Source of the DNA: Alkalinema sp. FACHB-956
Lineage (GTDB): Bacteria; Cyanobacteriota; Cyanobacteriia; Leptolyngbyales; Leptolyngbyaceae
Length of the DNA: 64,000 bases
Direction: 5' to 3'
Assembly (NCBI RefSeq): GCF_014697025.1
Contig: NZ_JACJRC010000022.1
Coordinates: 1 to 64,000 of the forward strand
Positions within the stretch are counted from its first letter, which is position 1. Every line of letters starts with the position of its first letter. Both the position numbers and the translations under genes were made by a program. This document shows positions 48,131-55,318 of the stretch, piece after piece. Under the pieces are notes generated by a model. It worked only from the letters and a program-made list of their open reading frames with translations, was not told the origin of the DNA and ran no database searches.

Positions 48131-48331
48131 GTGTCTCCCATTATTTATTGGAACGATGAACGAATTTGTAATCGACAACTCGCCGAAAAGCTACGCTTGT
48201 ATGACGAGGTTCTACATCCCAGTTTGTTGTGTTTGCCTAAGGAAATTCGTCACAATTTAGCCAAGCCTGCCCGAATTCTGGAAGACAGCAAAAGGATGGC
48301 CCATGTCGAGTGCATGGTTCAACCGGTCTAG
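48131..48331 (+). CDS. Possible small protein (66 aa), unrecognised
   Basis: A GTG-started frame of 66 codons ends 18 bases before the methyltransferase start. The product (MSPIIYWNDERICNRQLAEK...) has no membrane segment or motif and there is no good ribosome-binding site. It is listed only because of its position and its open frame in an otherwise compact stretch. It may equally be non-coding or a relic. Confidence 0.25.
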   Translation: MSPIIYWNDERICNRQLAEKLRLYDEVLHPSLLCLPKEIRHNLAKPARILEDSKRMAHVECMVQPV

Positions 48332-48349
48332 TGAATGGTGAAAAGCATT

Positions 48350-49042
48350 ATGCGTCTAGAACAAGTTTTACCCTGGGGCCGATCGCTCAAGGAATACCGG
48401 GACATGTTTGGGCTGACCCAGGCCGAATTGGATCTCCAGATCCTGGATTGTGCAGGGGGGCCAGCGAGCTTTAATGCGGAAATGACCGCGTTGGGCAAAC
48501 GGGTGGTGTCCTGCGATCCGGTATACCAATTTTCCGCCGAACAAATTGCCCAGCGGATTGATGAAGCCGTCCCGCAGATTGTCAAAAGTGTGGAGGCCAA
48601 CCGCGAAAAGTTTGTCTGGACTGGGATCGATACCCTCGATGAGCTACTGCGGATTCGCCTCACGGCTATGCAAACCTTTTTAGCGGACTTTCCCCAGGGG
48701 TTACAGGCGGGACGCTATCGGCAGGATGCCTTGCCCCAACTGCCCTTTCCCGATCGGGCCTTTGATTTAGTCGTTTCCTCTCACCTGTTGTTTACCTATT
48801 CGGAACATTTGTCCTTGGATTTCCACATCGCTGCCATTACAGAAATGGGTCGGCTAGCGCCCGATGTCCGCATCTTCCCATTGTTAATGAATATGACAGG
48901 AGAACGATCGCCCTACGTGGATCCTGTGATAGAACATTTCCAAGCCCTGGGTTATACCCTCCAGATCCAAACGGTTCCCTACGAGTTCCAGCGGGGCGGC
49001 AACCAGATTTTGCGGCTTTTATCAGCACCAGCGGGCAACTAA
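48350..49042 (+). CDS. Class I SAM-dependent methyltransferase-like protein
   Basis: A 230-residue soluble protein with a Rossmann-type methyltransferase fold. Motif I is LQILDCAGGPASFNAEM, followed by VVSCDPVYQF (motif II with acidic residue) and a later FDLVVSSHLLFTYSEHLSLD, the usual motif IV position. The end includes VRIFPLLMNMTGERSPYVDP and YTLQIQTVPYEFQRGGNQIL. Substrate unknown. The ATG at 48350 fits the recalled family N-terminus (MRLEQVLPWGRSLKEY); ATG 48335 would add five residues. It could share a transcript with speD, whose product uses the same SAM pool, but this is only proximity. Confidence 0.75.
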   Translation: MRLEQVLPWGRSLKEYRDMFGLTQAELDLQILDCAGGPASFNAEMTALGKRVVSCDPVYQFSAEQIAQRIDEAVPQIVKSVEANREKFVWTGIDTLDELLRIRLTAMQTFLADFPQGLQAGRYRQDALPQLPFPDRAFDLVVSSHLLFTYSEHLSLDFHIAAITEMGRLAPDVRIFPLLMNMTGERSPYVDPVIEHFQALGYTLQIQTVPYEFQRGGNQILRLLSAPAGN

Positions 49043-49100
49043 TAATTGATCCCCAGCTTGCGGCGTTACCTAGATGAATTGCAATACCCCAACCATGAAC

Positions 49101-49135
49101 AAAACGTTATGTAACAAAACGTTTTGCTAAACGTT
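49101..49135. promoter_or_regulatory. Three AAACGTT direct repeats upstream of psaK
   Basis: AAAACGTT occurs at 49101-49108 and 49116-49123, and AAACGTT at 49129-49135, spaced 15 and 13-14 bases apart. They lie about 100-130 bases before the psaK start, where a transcription factor could bind. No known motif is matched with confidence; an overlapping GTTACATAAC-type word on the minus strand is only a partial HLR1 resemblance. Confidence 0.35.
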
Positions 49136-49232
49136 AACAATTGCTGCGATCGCGGGACGGCGCTGGCGTTTTTTGGAAGAATGCTTGGTACATAAAGATT
49201 TCCACGCGTTAACAAAAAGAAGGAGACACACC

Positions 49233-49493
49233 TTGGTTACCACAACCTTACTCGCTGTTGCTCGCTCAGTGGAATGGAGCCCCAAAGTTGCAATTGTCAT
49301 GATCATTTGCAATGTTTTGGCCATTGCGATCGGGAAATACACGATTCAACAAAAAAACGTTGGTCTGGGGCTGCCCTCCGCTGACCAGTTCTTTGGTGGC
49401 ATGAGCCATGGTGCAATGCTAGGCGTGACCAGCTTGGGTCATATCCTGGGAGCTGGCGCAATTCTAGGGCTATCCTACGTGGGCGCGCTGTAA
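49233..49493 (+). CDS. psaK: Photosystem I reaction centre subunit X (PsaK)
   Basis: An 86-residue membrane subunit at the periphery of photosystem I that binds chlorophyll and helps state transitions and antenna coupling. Two membrane helices are seen: WSPKVAIVMIICNVLAIAIG and, near the end, GVTSLGHILGAGAILGLSYV, joined by a loop with KYTIQQKNVGLGLP. The start is TTG at 49233 (MVTTTLLAVARSVEWSP as translated), directed by AAGGAG at 49220-49225 eight bases upstream; the only in-frame ATG is 60 bases upstream and would give an unrelated N-terminus. It has its own terminator at 49542-49570. Confidence 0.94.
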   Translation: MVTTTLLAVARSVEWSPKVAIVMIICNVLAIAIGKYTIQQKNVGLGLPSADQFFGGMSHGAMLGVTSLGHILGAGAILGLSYVGAL

Positions 49494-49541
49494 GACGCCC
49501 TGGGTTTGCAGTTTCAAGTCCTCTGCTTCTGATGTCTCACG

Positions 49542-49570
49542 AGCTGGAGTTTATGCGCTCCAGCTTTTTT
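49542..49570 (+). terminator. Intrinsic terminator of psaK
   Basis: AGCTGGAG (49542-49549) pairs with CTCCAGCT (49558-49565) over an 8-base loop and runs into TTTTTT through 49570. Confidence 0.92.
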
Positions 49571-49637
49571 ATTGAAACTGCCAACTCTGCCCCATTCGTT
49601 GGTTGTTTGCAGAGCTGTTTCTACGGCTATTTGCACC

Positions 49638-50942
49638 ATGAAACATTTTCAATTTCCCACGCGCCGCACATTTCTGAGTTGGGCCGCTCTGGGGCTGGGA
49701 GGGTTAACCCAAGCCTGCCAAGCCTCTCCTCGATCGACCTCCCAAAACGCCGCAACCGGGGCGATCGAACTCACCGTTATGATTGGGGCCCAGGAAATCC
49801 CCACCTGGAAGCCCGTGATTGATCAATGGGAAGCCCAGCAATCCCAAATTCGCATCAAAATTATTGAAGGCCCCACAGCGACCAACTTAGTGGAAGATCT
49901 CTACACCTCAGCCTTTTTGCTCGGGAAGTCGCCCTATGATTTGATTTTCATGGATATTGTTTGGGTGCCAAAATTTGCCGCTGCGGGATGGTTGCTGGAT
50001 CTCACCGATCTGCTCTCAGCGGCTGATTTAGCCGATTTCCTCCCAGCCGATGTGGCGGGGGGACGCTATGCAGGGGGGCTGTATCGGCTGCCCGCCCGTA
50101 CCGATGCAGGACTGTTGTTCTATCGTCAGGACTTACTCGCAGCGGCGGGCTATCAACCACCGGAAACCACGTTGGAACTGCTCAAAATTGCCCAAGACCT
50201 CCAAAAGCAACAAAAAGTGCGGTGGGGCTATCTCTGGCAAGGGAAACAGTACGAAGGATTACCGGCCATGTTTGTCGAAATTCTGGCGGGCCATGGGGGA
50301 TTTTGGGTCGATTCGGAAACCCGCACAGTGGGCCTCGATCGGCCCGAGGCGCTCAATGCCTTGCAATTTCTAGCAGAGACCCTCGCTGCAAAAATTTCAC
50401 CACCTGGCGTCACGACTTACCAAGAAGAAGAAACCCGCCGCATGTTTCAAAATGGCGATGCCCTCTTCCTGCGGAACTGGCCCTACGTCTGGCCCTTGGC
50501 CAATGCCACCGACTCCCCAGTGCGCGGCAAAATTGCCTTGAAACCCATGGTGCACGCGCCGGGATTTGCCAGTGCTGGCTGCTTGGGTGGTTGGGGCTGG
50601 GGCATTGCCAAATCCACACGGCATCCCGAAGCCGCATGGCAGGCGGTGCAACATTTATGCAGTTCCATAGCGCAAAAACAAATGACCCTAGCCTACGGTT
50701 ATCTGCCGACCCGCCGATCGCTCTACCAAGATCCGGAAATTTTGCAGAAATACCCGTTTTTCCCATCAATGCTGACGGTGTTGGAAGCAGCGGTATTGCG
50801 CCCCCCGATCGCCCAGTATGCCCAAGCTTCCGATATCCTCCAGCGCTACCTCAGTGCCGCTTTGAGCAAACGCCTGTCCCCGGAACAAGCCCTGCAAGCG
50901 GCAGCCACTGAAACGCGACGTTTGTTAGGAACCGGCCCATGA
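49638..50942 (+). CDS. Sugar ABC transporter substrate-binding lipoprotein
   Basis: A 434-residue family 1 solute-binding protein. The N-terminus TRRTFLSWAALGLGGLTQAC has a twin-arginine pair, a hydrophobic core and a lipobox ending at Cys, so it is exported (possibly by Tat) and lipid-anchored. The mature part shows IELTVMIGAQEIPTWKPVID, SPYDLIFMDIVWVPKFAAAG, YRLPARTDAGLLFYRQDLL, PETTLELLKIAQDLQKQ, MFQNGDALFLRNWPYVW and LGGWGWGIAKSTRHPEAAWQ, as in maltose/trehalose-type binding proteins. The ATG at 49638 places the signal correctly. It overlaps the next gene by four bases (ATGA) and heads a four-gene importer operon. The sugar is not predictable; glucosylglycerol/trehalose-type systems are candidates. 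Confidence 0.9.
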   Translation: MKHFQFPTRRTFLSWAALGLGGLTQACQASPRSTSQNAATGAIELTVMIGAQEIPTWKPVIDQWEAQQSQIRIKIIEGPTATNLVEDLYTSAFLLGKSPYDLIFMDIVWVPKFAAAGWLLDLTDLLSAADLADFLPADVAGGRYAGGLYRLPARTDAGLLFYRQDLLAAAGYQPPETTLELLKIAQDLQKQQKVRWGYLWQGKQYEGLPAMFVEILAGHGGFWVDSETRTVGLDRPEALNALQFLAETLAAKISPPGVTTYQEEETRRMFQNGDALFLRNWPYVWPLANATDSPVRGKIALKPMVHAPGFASAGCLGGWGWGIAKSTRHPEAAWQAVQHLCSSIAQKQMTLAYGYLPTRRSLYQDPEILQKYPFFPSMLTVLEAAVLRPPIAQYAQASDILQRYLSAALSKRLSPEQALQAAATETRRLLGTGP

Positions 50943-51865
50943 GTGATTCTCGATCTGTGAACGATCGCACGATCCCAACGATCGTCCAACGGGAACGGCG
51001 TACCCATTGGCTATTGCTAGCTCCCGCCCTGCTACTGCTACTCTGCGTGTTTGCTTACCCGATTCTGCGGGCGGTCTGGCAAAGTTTGTTTATCCAGAAT
51101 TTAGGCACAGAACTACAACCCCAATTTTCTGGATTGGCAAACTATGGGCGAATGGCGGCGGATAGTCGATTTTGGCAAAGTTTGATGAATTCCGCTGGAT
51201 TTACGATCGTCTCTGTGGCGATCGAATTAATTCTCGGTATGGGAGTCGCGCTGTTGTTAAATCAATCGTTTCGGGGTCGGGGCATTGTGCGGACGATCGC
51301 AATTTTGCCCTGGGCGTTGCCGACCGCATTAATTGCCTTGGCTTGGACGTGGATTTTTAATGATCAGTTTGGCATTGTTAATGATTTACTAATGCGGATT
51401 GGGATGATACAACAGGGCATCAATTGGCTGGGCGATCCCACCTTAGCGATGGTTGCGCTGATTGTGGCAGATGTTTGGAAAACGACACCGTTTATCAGCA
51501 TTTTATTACTCGCCGGACTACAAGCAATTCCCACCGACCTTTACGAAGCCCACGCGATCGATGGCGCGAGCTCTTGGCAAAGCTTCTGGAAAATCACCTT
51601 ACCGCTATTGATGCCGCAGATCATCATTGCAGCCCTCTTTCGCTTTGCCCAAGCCTTTGGCATTTTCGACTTAGTTGCCGTCATGACAGGCGGTGGCCCT
51701 GGGGGGGCAACGGAAATGGTGTCACTCTACGTTTACGCGACTATTATGCGTTACCTCGATTTTGGCTATGGTTCAGCGCTAGTCGTTGTGACTTTTCTCC
51801 TGTTAATGCTGACTGTTGCCGTGATGACGCTACTCGTGAAAAAACTCCGCAAAAACTTGGCCTAG
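50939..51865 (+). CDS. Sugar ABC transporter permease, MalF/UgpA type
   Basis: A 308-residue inner-membrane permease with six predicted helices after a short cytoplasmic head. The EAA loop that contacts the ATPase is EAHAIDGASSWQSFWKITLP. Other typical pieces are LLLAPALLLLLCVFAYPILR, LPWALPTALIALAWTWIFND and VMTGGGPGGATEMVSLYVYA. Translation is coupled to the binding-protein gene through the ATGA overlap. It should pair with the following MalG-type permease to form the CUT1 channel. Confidence 0.93.
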   Translation: MSDSRSVNDRTIPTIVQRERRTHWLLLAPALLLLLCVFAYPILRAVWQSLFIQNLGTELQPQFSGLANYGRMAADSRFWQSLMNSAGFTIVSVAIELILGMGVALLLNQSFRGRGIVRTIAILPWALPTALIALAWTWIFNDQFGIVNDLLMRIGMIQQGINWLGDPTLAMVALIVADVWKTTPFISILLLAGLQAIPTDLYEAHAIDGASSWQSFWKITLPLLMPQIIIAALFRFAQAFGIFDLVAVMTGGGPGGATEMVSLYVYATIMRYLDFGYGSALVVVTFLLLMLTVAVMTLLVKKLRKNLA

Positions 51866-51880
51866 AACTTTTGATTCACT

Positions 51881-52720
51881 ATGATCATTTCCCATCAATT
51901 TTCCAAAGTCCTTCGATCGATCGTCATTGCGATCGTCGTTCTGTTCTGTCTTGCCCCAATCCTTTGGCAAGTGCTAACTTCCTTTAAAACCAATACAGAT
52001 ATTGCAGCCATTCCCAACATATTTCTACCCCGACAATTCACCCTAGGCCACTATGAAGAACTCTTTGCCCGTCGTCCTGTTTGGAATTATTTACTGAACA
52101 GTACAGGGGTCGCGAGTATCTCCACGCTTTTATCCCTGGGCTTGGGGGCACCTGCGGCCTATGTGCTAGCTCGGGCTAAGTTACCGGGAGAACGGCTGAT
52201 TTTAGCAACTATTTTATTACTGACGTTATTTCCATATATTCTTCTGTTTCTGGGATTATTGGAACTCGTGCAAAACTTTGGTTTAGGCAACCAATATCTT
52301 GCCCTGATCATCCCTTACACTGCCATTAATCTGCCCCTAACGATTCTGGTATTGCGGAGTTTTTTCCAGCAGTTACCGATCGAACTTGAAGATGCGGCGC
52401 GAATCGATGGTTACAGTACCCTTGCCATGCTGGTTCAGATTGTCCTCCCGATGACGGTGCCTGCGCTGGTGACAACGGGGATTCTAGCGTTTATTTTTGC
52501 TTGGAATGAGTTTATTTTTGCCTTGACCTTTATCACCCAAGAATCCATGAAAACCATTCCCGTTGCGGCCTCCCAGCTAGGTGGAGCCTCGGTGTTTGAA
52601 ATTCCCTACGGCCCGATCGCGGCAGCCACCGTCCTGGGAACATTGCCGTTAGTGGGATTAGTGTTGGCGTTTCAACGACGAATTATTAGTGGGTTAACCG
52701 CTGGTGCAGTCAAGGGATAA
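51881..52720 (+). CDS. Sugar ABC transporter permease, MalG/UgpE type
   Basis: A 279-residue permease with six helices. It begins IISHQFSKVLRSIVIAIVVL and carries the EAA loop EDAARIDGYSTLAMLVQIVL-P and the typical end FAWNEFIFALTFITQESMKT, VAASQLGG and QRRIISGLTAGAVKG. It starts 15 bases after the first permease gene. Together the two genes encode the membrane part of a CUT1 importer. Confidence 0.93.
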   Translation: MIISHQFSKVLRSIVIAIVVLFCLAPILWQVLTSFKTNTDIAAIPNIFLPRQFTLGHYEELFARRPVWNYLLNSTGVASISTLLSLGLGAPAAYVLARAKLPGERLILATILLLTLFPYILLFLGLLELVQNFGLGNQYLALIIPYTAINLPLTILVLRSFFQQLPIELEDAARIDGYSTLAMLVQIVLPMTVPALVTTGILAFIFAWNEFIFALTFITQESMKTIPVAASQLGGASVFEIPYGPIAAATVLGTLPLVGLVLAFQRRIISGLTAGAVKG

Positions 52721-52827
52721 GTCAATGATCAGAAGATTGTCGATTTAACATAGAGCATTTTTAACATCGAGCATTGTAGAAACTGCAAAGATTAGCCATC
52801 GCTCAAGAGATTGCTGGAGGTTCATCC

Positions 52828-53940
52828 ATGACAGCCCTAGAATTACAAAATCTGCGAAAGACTTATAGCACAACGGTCATTCCTGTACAGCAAATTAATC
52901 TAACGGTACAGGAAGGAGAATTTTTAACACTGTTGGGGCCTTCAGGCTGCGGTAAGTCTACGATTTTGCGTTTAATTGCGGGCTTGGAACAGCCTACCCA
53001 AGGCAAAATTCTGATTAATGGCCAAGATGTCACTGCGCTCAGTCCGGGCGATCGCAATATCGCCATGGTGTTTCAAAGTTATGCCCTCTATCCCCACATG
53101 ACTGTGCGCGATAACATCGCCTCTGGCCTGAAACTGCGCAAAGTTCCTGCGGGTGAAATCCAGCGACGGATTCAAGAGGTTGCCCTCTTTCTGGGGTTGG
53201 AAGCGCTCATGGATCGCAAACCGGGTCAACTCTCCGGCGGGCAGCGCCAACGGGTAGCTGTGGCACGGGCATTGGTACGTCAACCCGCAGTCTTTTTGCT
53301 GGATGAACCGTTGAGTAATTTGGATGCGCTACTGCGGGAACAGGTGCGGGCAGAACTGAAGCAACTGTTTGCAGCCCAATCTGCCCCCGTAGTCTATGTC
53401 ACCCACGACCAAACGGAAGCCATGACGCTCTCCACCCGAGTTGCAGTTCTGTACGACGGCGAGTTGCAACAACTGAATACACCGCAACAGATTTACGCCC
53501 ATCCCGCCAATCAGTTTGTCGCAGGATTTATTGGCAGTCCGCAAATGAATTTTTGGACGCTACCCTGTAGCGATCGCACCGTTAGTCTAGGCCCTTTGCA
53601 CATTCCCTTACCGTCCCAGGTGCCGAACTCCAATGCTGTCGTGTTGGGAATTCGACCTGAACAGGTGGGACTCGCCTTGGAAAACAACGATCGCTGTCTT
53701 ACAGGGCGCGTTCAACTCGTCGAGCATCTGGGCATGTCATGGTTAGTCACAGTTGCAATTCCGGCATCAGATCCAGCTATAGACAATCAACCGTTGACAA
53801 TACGGGCCGTTTTACCCGCCGATCGTAGTTATTCTGTGGGTGATGAAATTTCTCTGCAATGTCCGATCGAGCATCTCCATTGGTTTGATGTCACGAGTGG
53901 TCGAGCCTTTGAGTCCGATCGAACTGCGTCGAGGCTTTAA
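52828..53940 (+). CDS. Sugar ABC transporter ATP-binding protein, MalK/UgpC type
   Basis: A 370-residue ATPase with all motifs: Walker A GPSGCGKST, Q-loop VFQSYALYPHMT, signature LSGGQRQRVAVARAL, Walker B VFLLDEPLSNLD and H-loop YVTHDQTEAM. After residue about 235 a MalK-type OB/TOBE region follows (IGSPQMNFW, VVLGIRPEQVGL), which in relatives receives regulatory signals. It lies 107 bases after the second permease gene; in many cyanobacterial sugar systems the ATPase is encoded elsewhere, so its presence here makes the importer self-contained. Confidence 0.94.
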   Translation: MTALELQNLRKTYSTTVIPVQQINLTVQEGEFLTLLGPSGCGKSTILRLIAGLEQPTQGKILINGQDVTALSPGDRNIAMVFQSYALYPHMTVRDNIASGLKLRKVPAGEIQRRIQEVALFLGLEALMDRKPGQLSGGQRQRVAVARALVRQPAVFLLDEPLSNLDALLREQVRAELKQLFAAQSAPVVYVTHDQTEAMTLSTRVAVLYDGELQQLNTPQQIYAHPANQFVAGFIGSPQMNFWTLPCSDRTVSLGPLHIPLPSQVPNSNAVVLGIRPEQVGLALENNDRCLTGRVQLVEHLGMSWLVTVAIPASDPAIDNQPLTIRAVLPADRSYSVGDEISLQCPIEHLHWFDVTSGRAFESDRTASRL

Positions 53941-54320
53941 ATAACCGCTAAGGACAATTTGGAAAGCGGCATGTATTTTAGCGTCATCTATCTCCCAAAT
54001 CGCTACACTGACGATCATTCAATCAATCATTCAGCCCAATTATCAGCACCTCTTCCAGGGTGATGTGGAGAACTTGCTTCCATTGCTGACGACCTGTTCA
54101 TAGATTGCTCACGAACTGTTCATAGAGCGCATCTTCAAATTGCTCGATCTTCTAAACTGATCGATAAATGGTTCATCAATAGCGCTATAGTCATGGGGCG
54201 ACCGTTCTACCTTTTTGCCCATGGTTTACCGTTAGATTGACCGTTAATGGCTGTCCCACGGATGATTAATGGAGCTAATGCCTCGCTATCTACCGCCTTG
54301 CTGTCCCATTCTGTGTTCCT
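53941..54320. other. Spacer with a weak terminator-like stem
   Basis: Directly after the ATPase gene CCGCT ... AGCGG (53946-53967) followed by CATGTATTTT may form a weak terminator. AACTGTTCATAGA and GACCTGTTCATAGA recur near 54090 and 54115. No gene was seen in the rest. Confidence 0.35.
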
Positions 54321-55016
54321 ATGACTAAATTTCAGCCCTACGGATTATCTTCCAAGCAAGCTCAGCAAGATACCAAAATGGACATCGATCGCATGCGGGA
54401 AGTCGTCATCCTGCTGGAGCATTTGGCAAAACAGGAAGAAAATACCCTACGGATGATTTTAGATCGTTTGTATGATGTTGGTTCTACCCATCTGATCAAT
54501 CAAAAACTGCCGCAACCTTGGCTGAATAAATTTTCTAGATCGATCGCTGGCATGTCCAAACCTGTTTTTCGGACATTTGCAGTGCGGTGGTTTCACAAAA
54601 ATTGTCCTCAAATGATTGCTGATTGGCTATACACGGTAGCCACTTTTCAAACCCAGCGTACTCGCCGTCAGAACCAAACCGATTCCGATTCAGGGCAAAA
54701 GACCATGCAAGAGGCTGTCATCTTGACAGCGGCTCCTACACCCGTTTTACCCGCCGCCACCCCAAGTTTGCAACCGGCTGATTCGGGTGAAGTGCCTGCC
54801 ACGATCGTGGTGCTCAATCAACTACAAGCCTCACAGCAGGAAATTCAATTTCTCAGAACTCGGATTAAGTGGATGACGGGCGTTGTGGTTGGATTAACGA
54901 TCGCCGTTGGGAGCCTCACCGTGAGTCTGACAAGACCCCTGCAATGGGTTCCTACCACGAATAGTGCACCGCCTGCTCAACAGGGTTCAGCGTCTACGAT
55001 CGGTCAAATGCCCTAA
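54321..55016 (+). CDS. Hypothetical single-pass membrane protein (231 aa)
   Basis: The N-terminal 110 residues are helical and charged (KMDIDRMREVVILLEHLAKQ, LRMILDRLYDVGSTHLI, FRTFAVRWFHKNCPQMIADW). A Pro/Ala/Thr-rich linker follows (about 125-160), then a short coiled coil (LNQLQASQQEIQFLRTRIKW), one membrane helix at about 183-204 (TGVVVGLTIAVGSLTVSL) and a short Pro/Ser-rich end. I do not recognise the family. The layout suggests a cytoplasmic head tethered to a membrane. It precedes the histidine kinase gene by 302 bases in the same direction; a link is not shown. Confidence 0.6.
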   Translation: MTKFQPYGLSSKQAQQDTKMDIDRMREVVILLEHLAKQEENTLRMILDRLYDVGSTHLINQKLPQPWLNKFSRSIAGMSKPVFRTFAVRWFHKNCPQMIADWLYTVATFQTQRTRRQNQTDSDSGQKTMQEAVILTAAPTPVLPAATPSLQPADSGEVPATIVVLNQLQASQQEIQFLRTRIKWMTGVVVGLTIAVGSLTVSLTRPLQWVPTTNSAPPAQQGSASTIGQMP

Positions 55017-55318
55017 CCCGCAATAGGTCAGTAGCTCCATGGGGGAACGCAGTGACGATGTAGGACGTTGGGAGTCTGGAACGTTGGGGCTCTAGGACTT
55101 GACAGATAGCCTCACTAGTTCAGCCCCCACTGGTTCAGCAAGTCTGCCAGCCAACTGGCCCTGCAATCGCCAAGCGAGAAATAAACAGGCTCAAGGAATA
55201 ACCGGACTAATAATTATAAGAAAATTGTTAATTCTTGTAGATAATCTAGCAAAGAGTTGATTGAGGATGGGAATGCTATGGATCTAGAGTCATCCCAATC
55301 AGCGACAAGCGGTAAGAC
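55017..55318. other. Spacer upstream of the histidine kinase gene
   Basis: 302 bases with no frame. ACGTTGGGAGTCTGGAACGTTGGGGCTCT near 55063-55093 is another imperfect tandem repeat. AT-rich sequence at 55200-55260 probably contains the promoter. Confidence 0.4.

Noticed and set aside
48131-48331. Considered calling the 66-codon frame a firm gene in a speD-methyltransferase operon
   Set aside because: No ribosome-binding site and no family features; kept only as a low-confidence entry.
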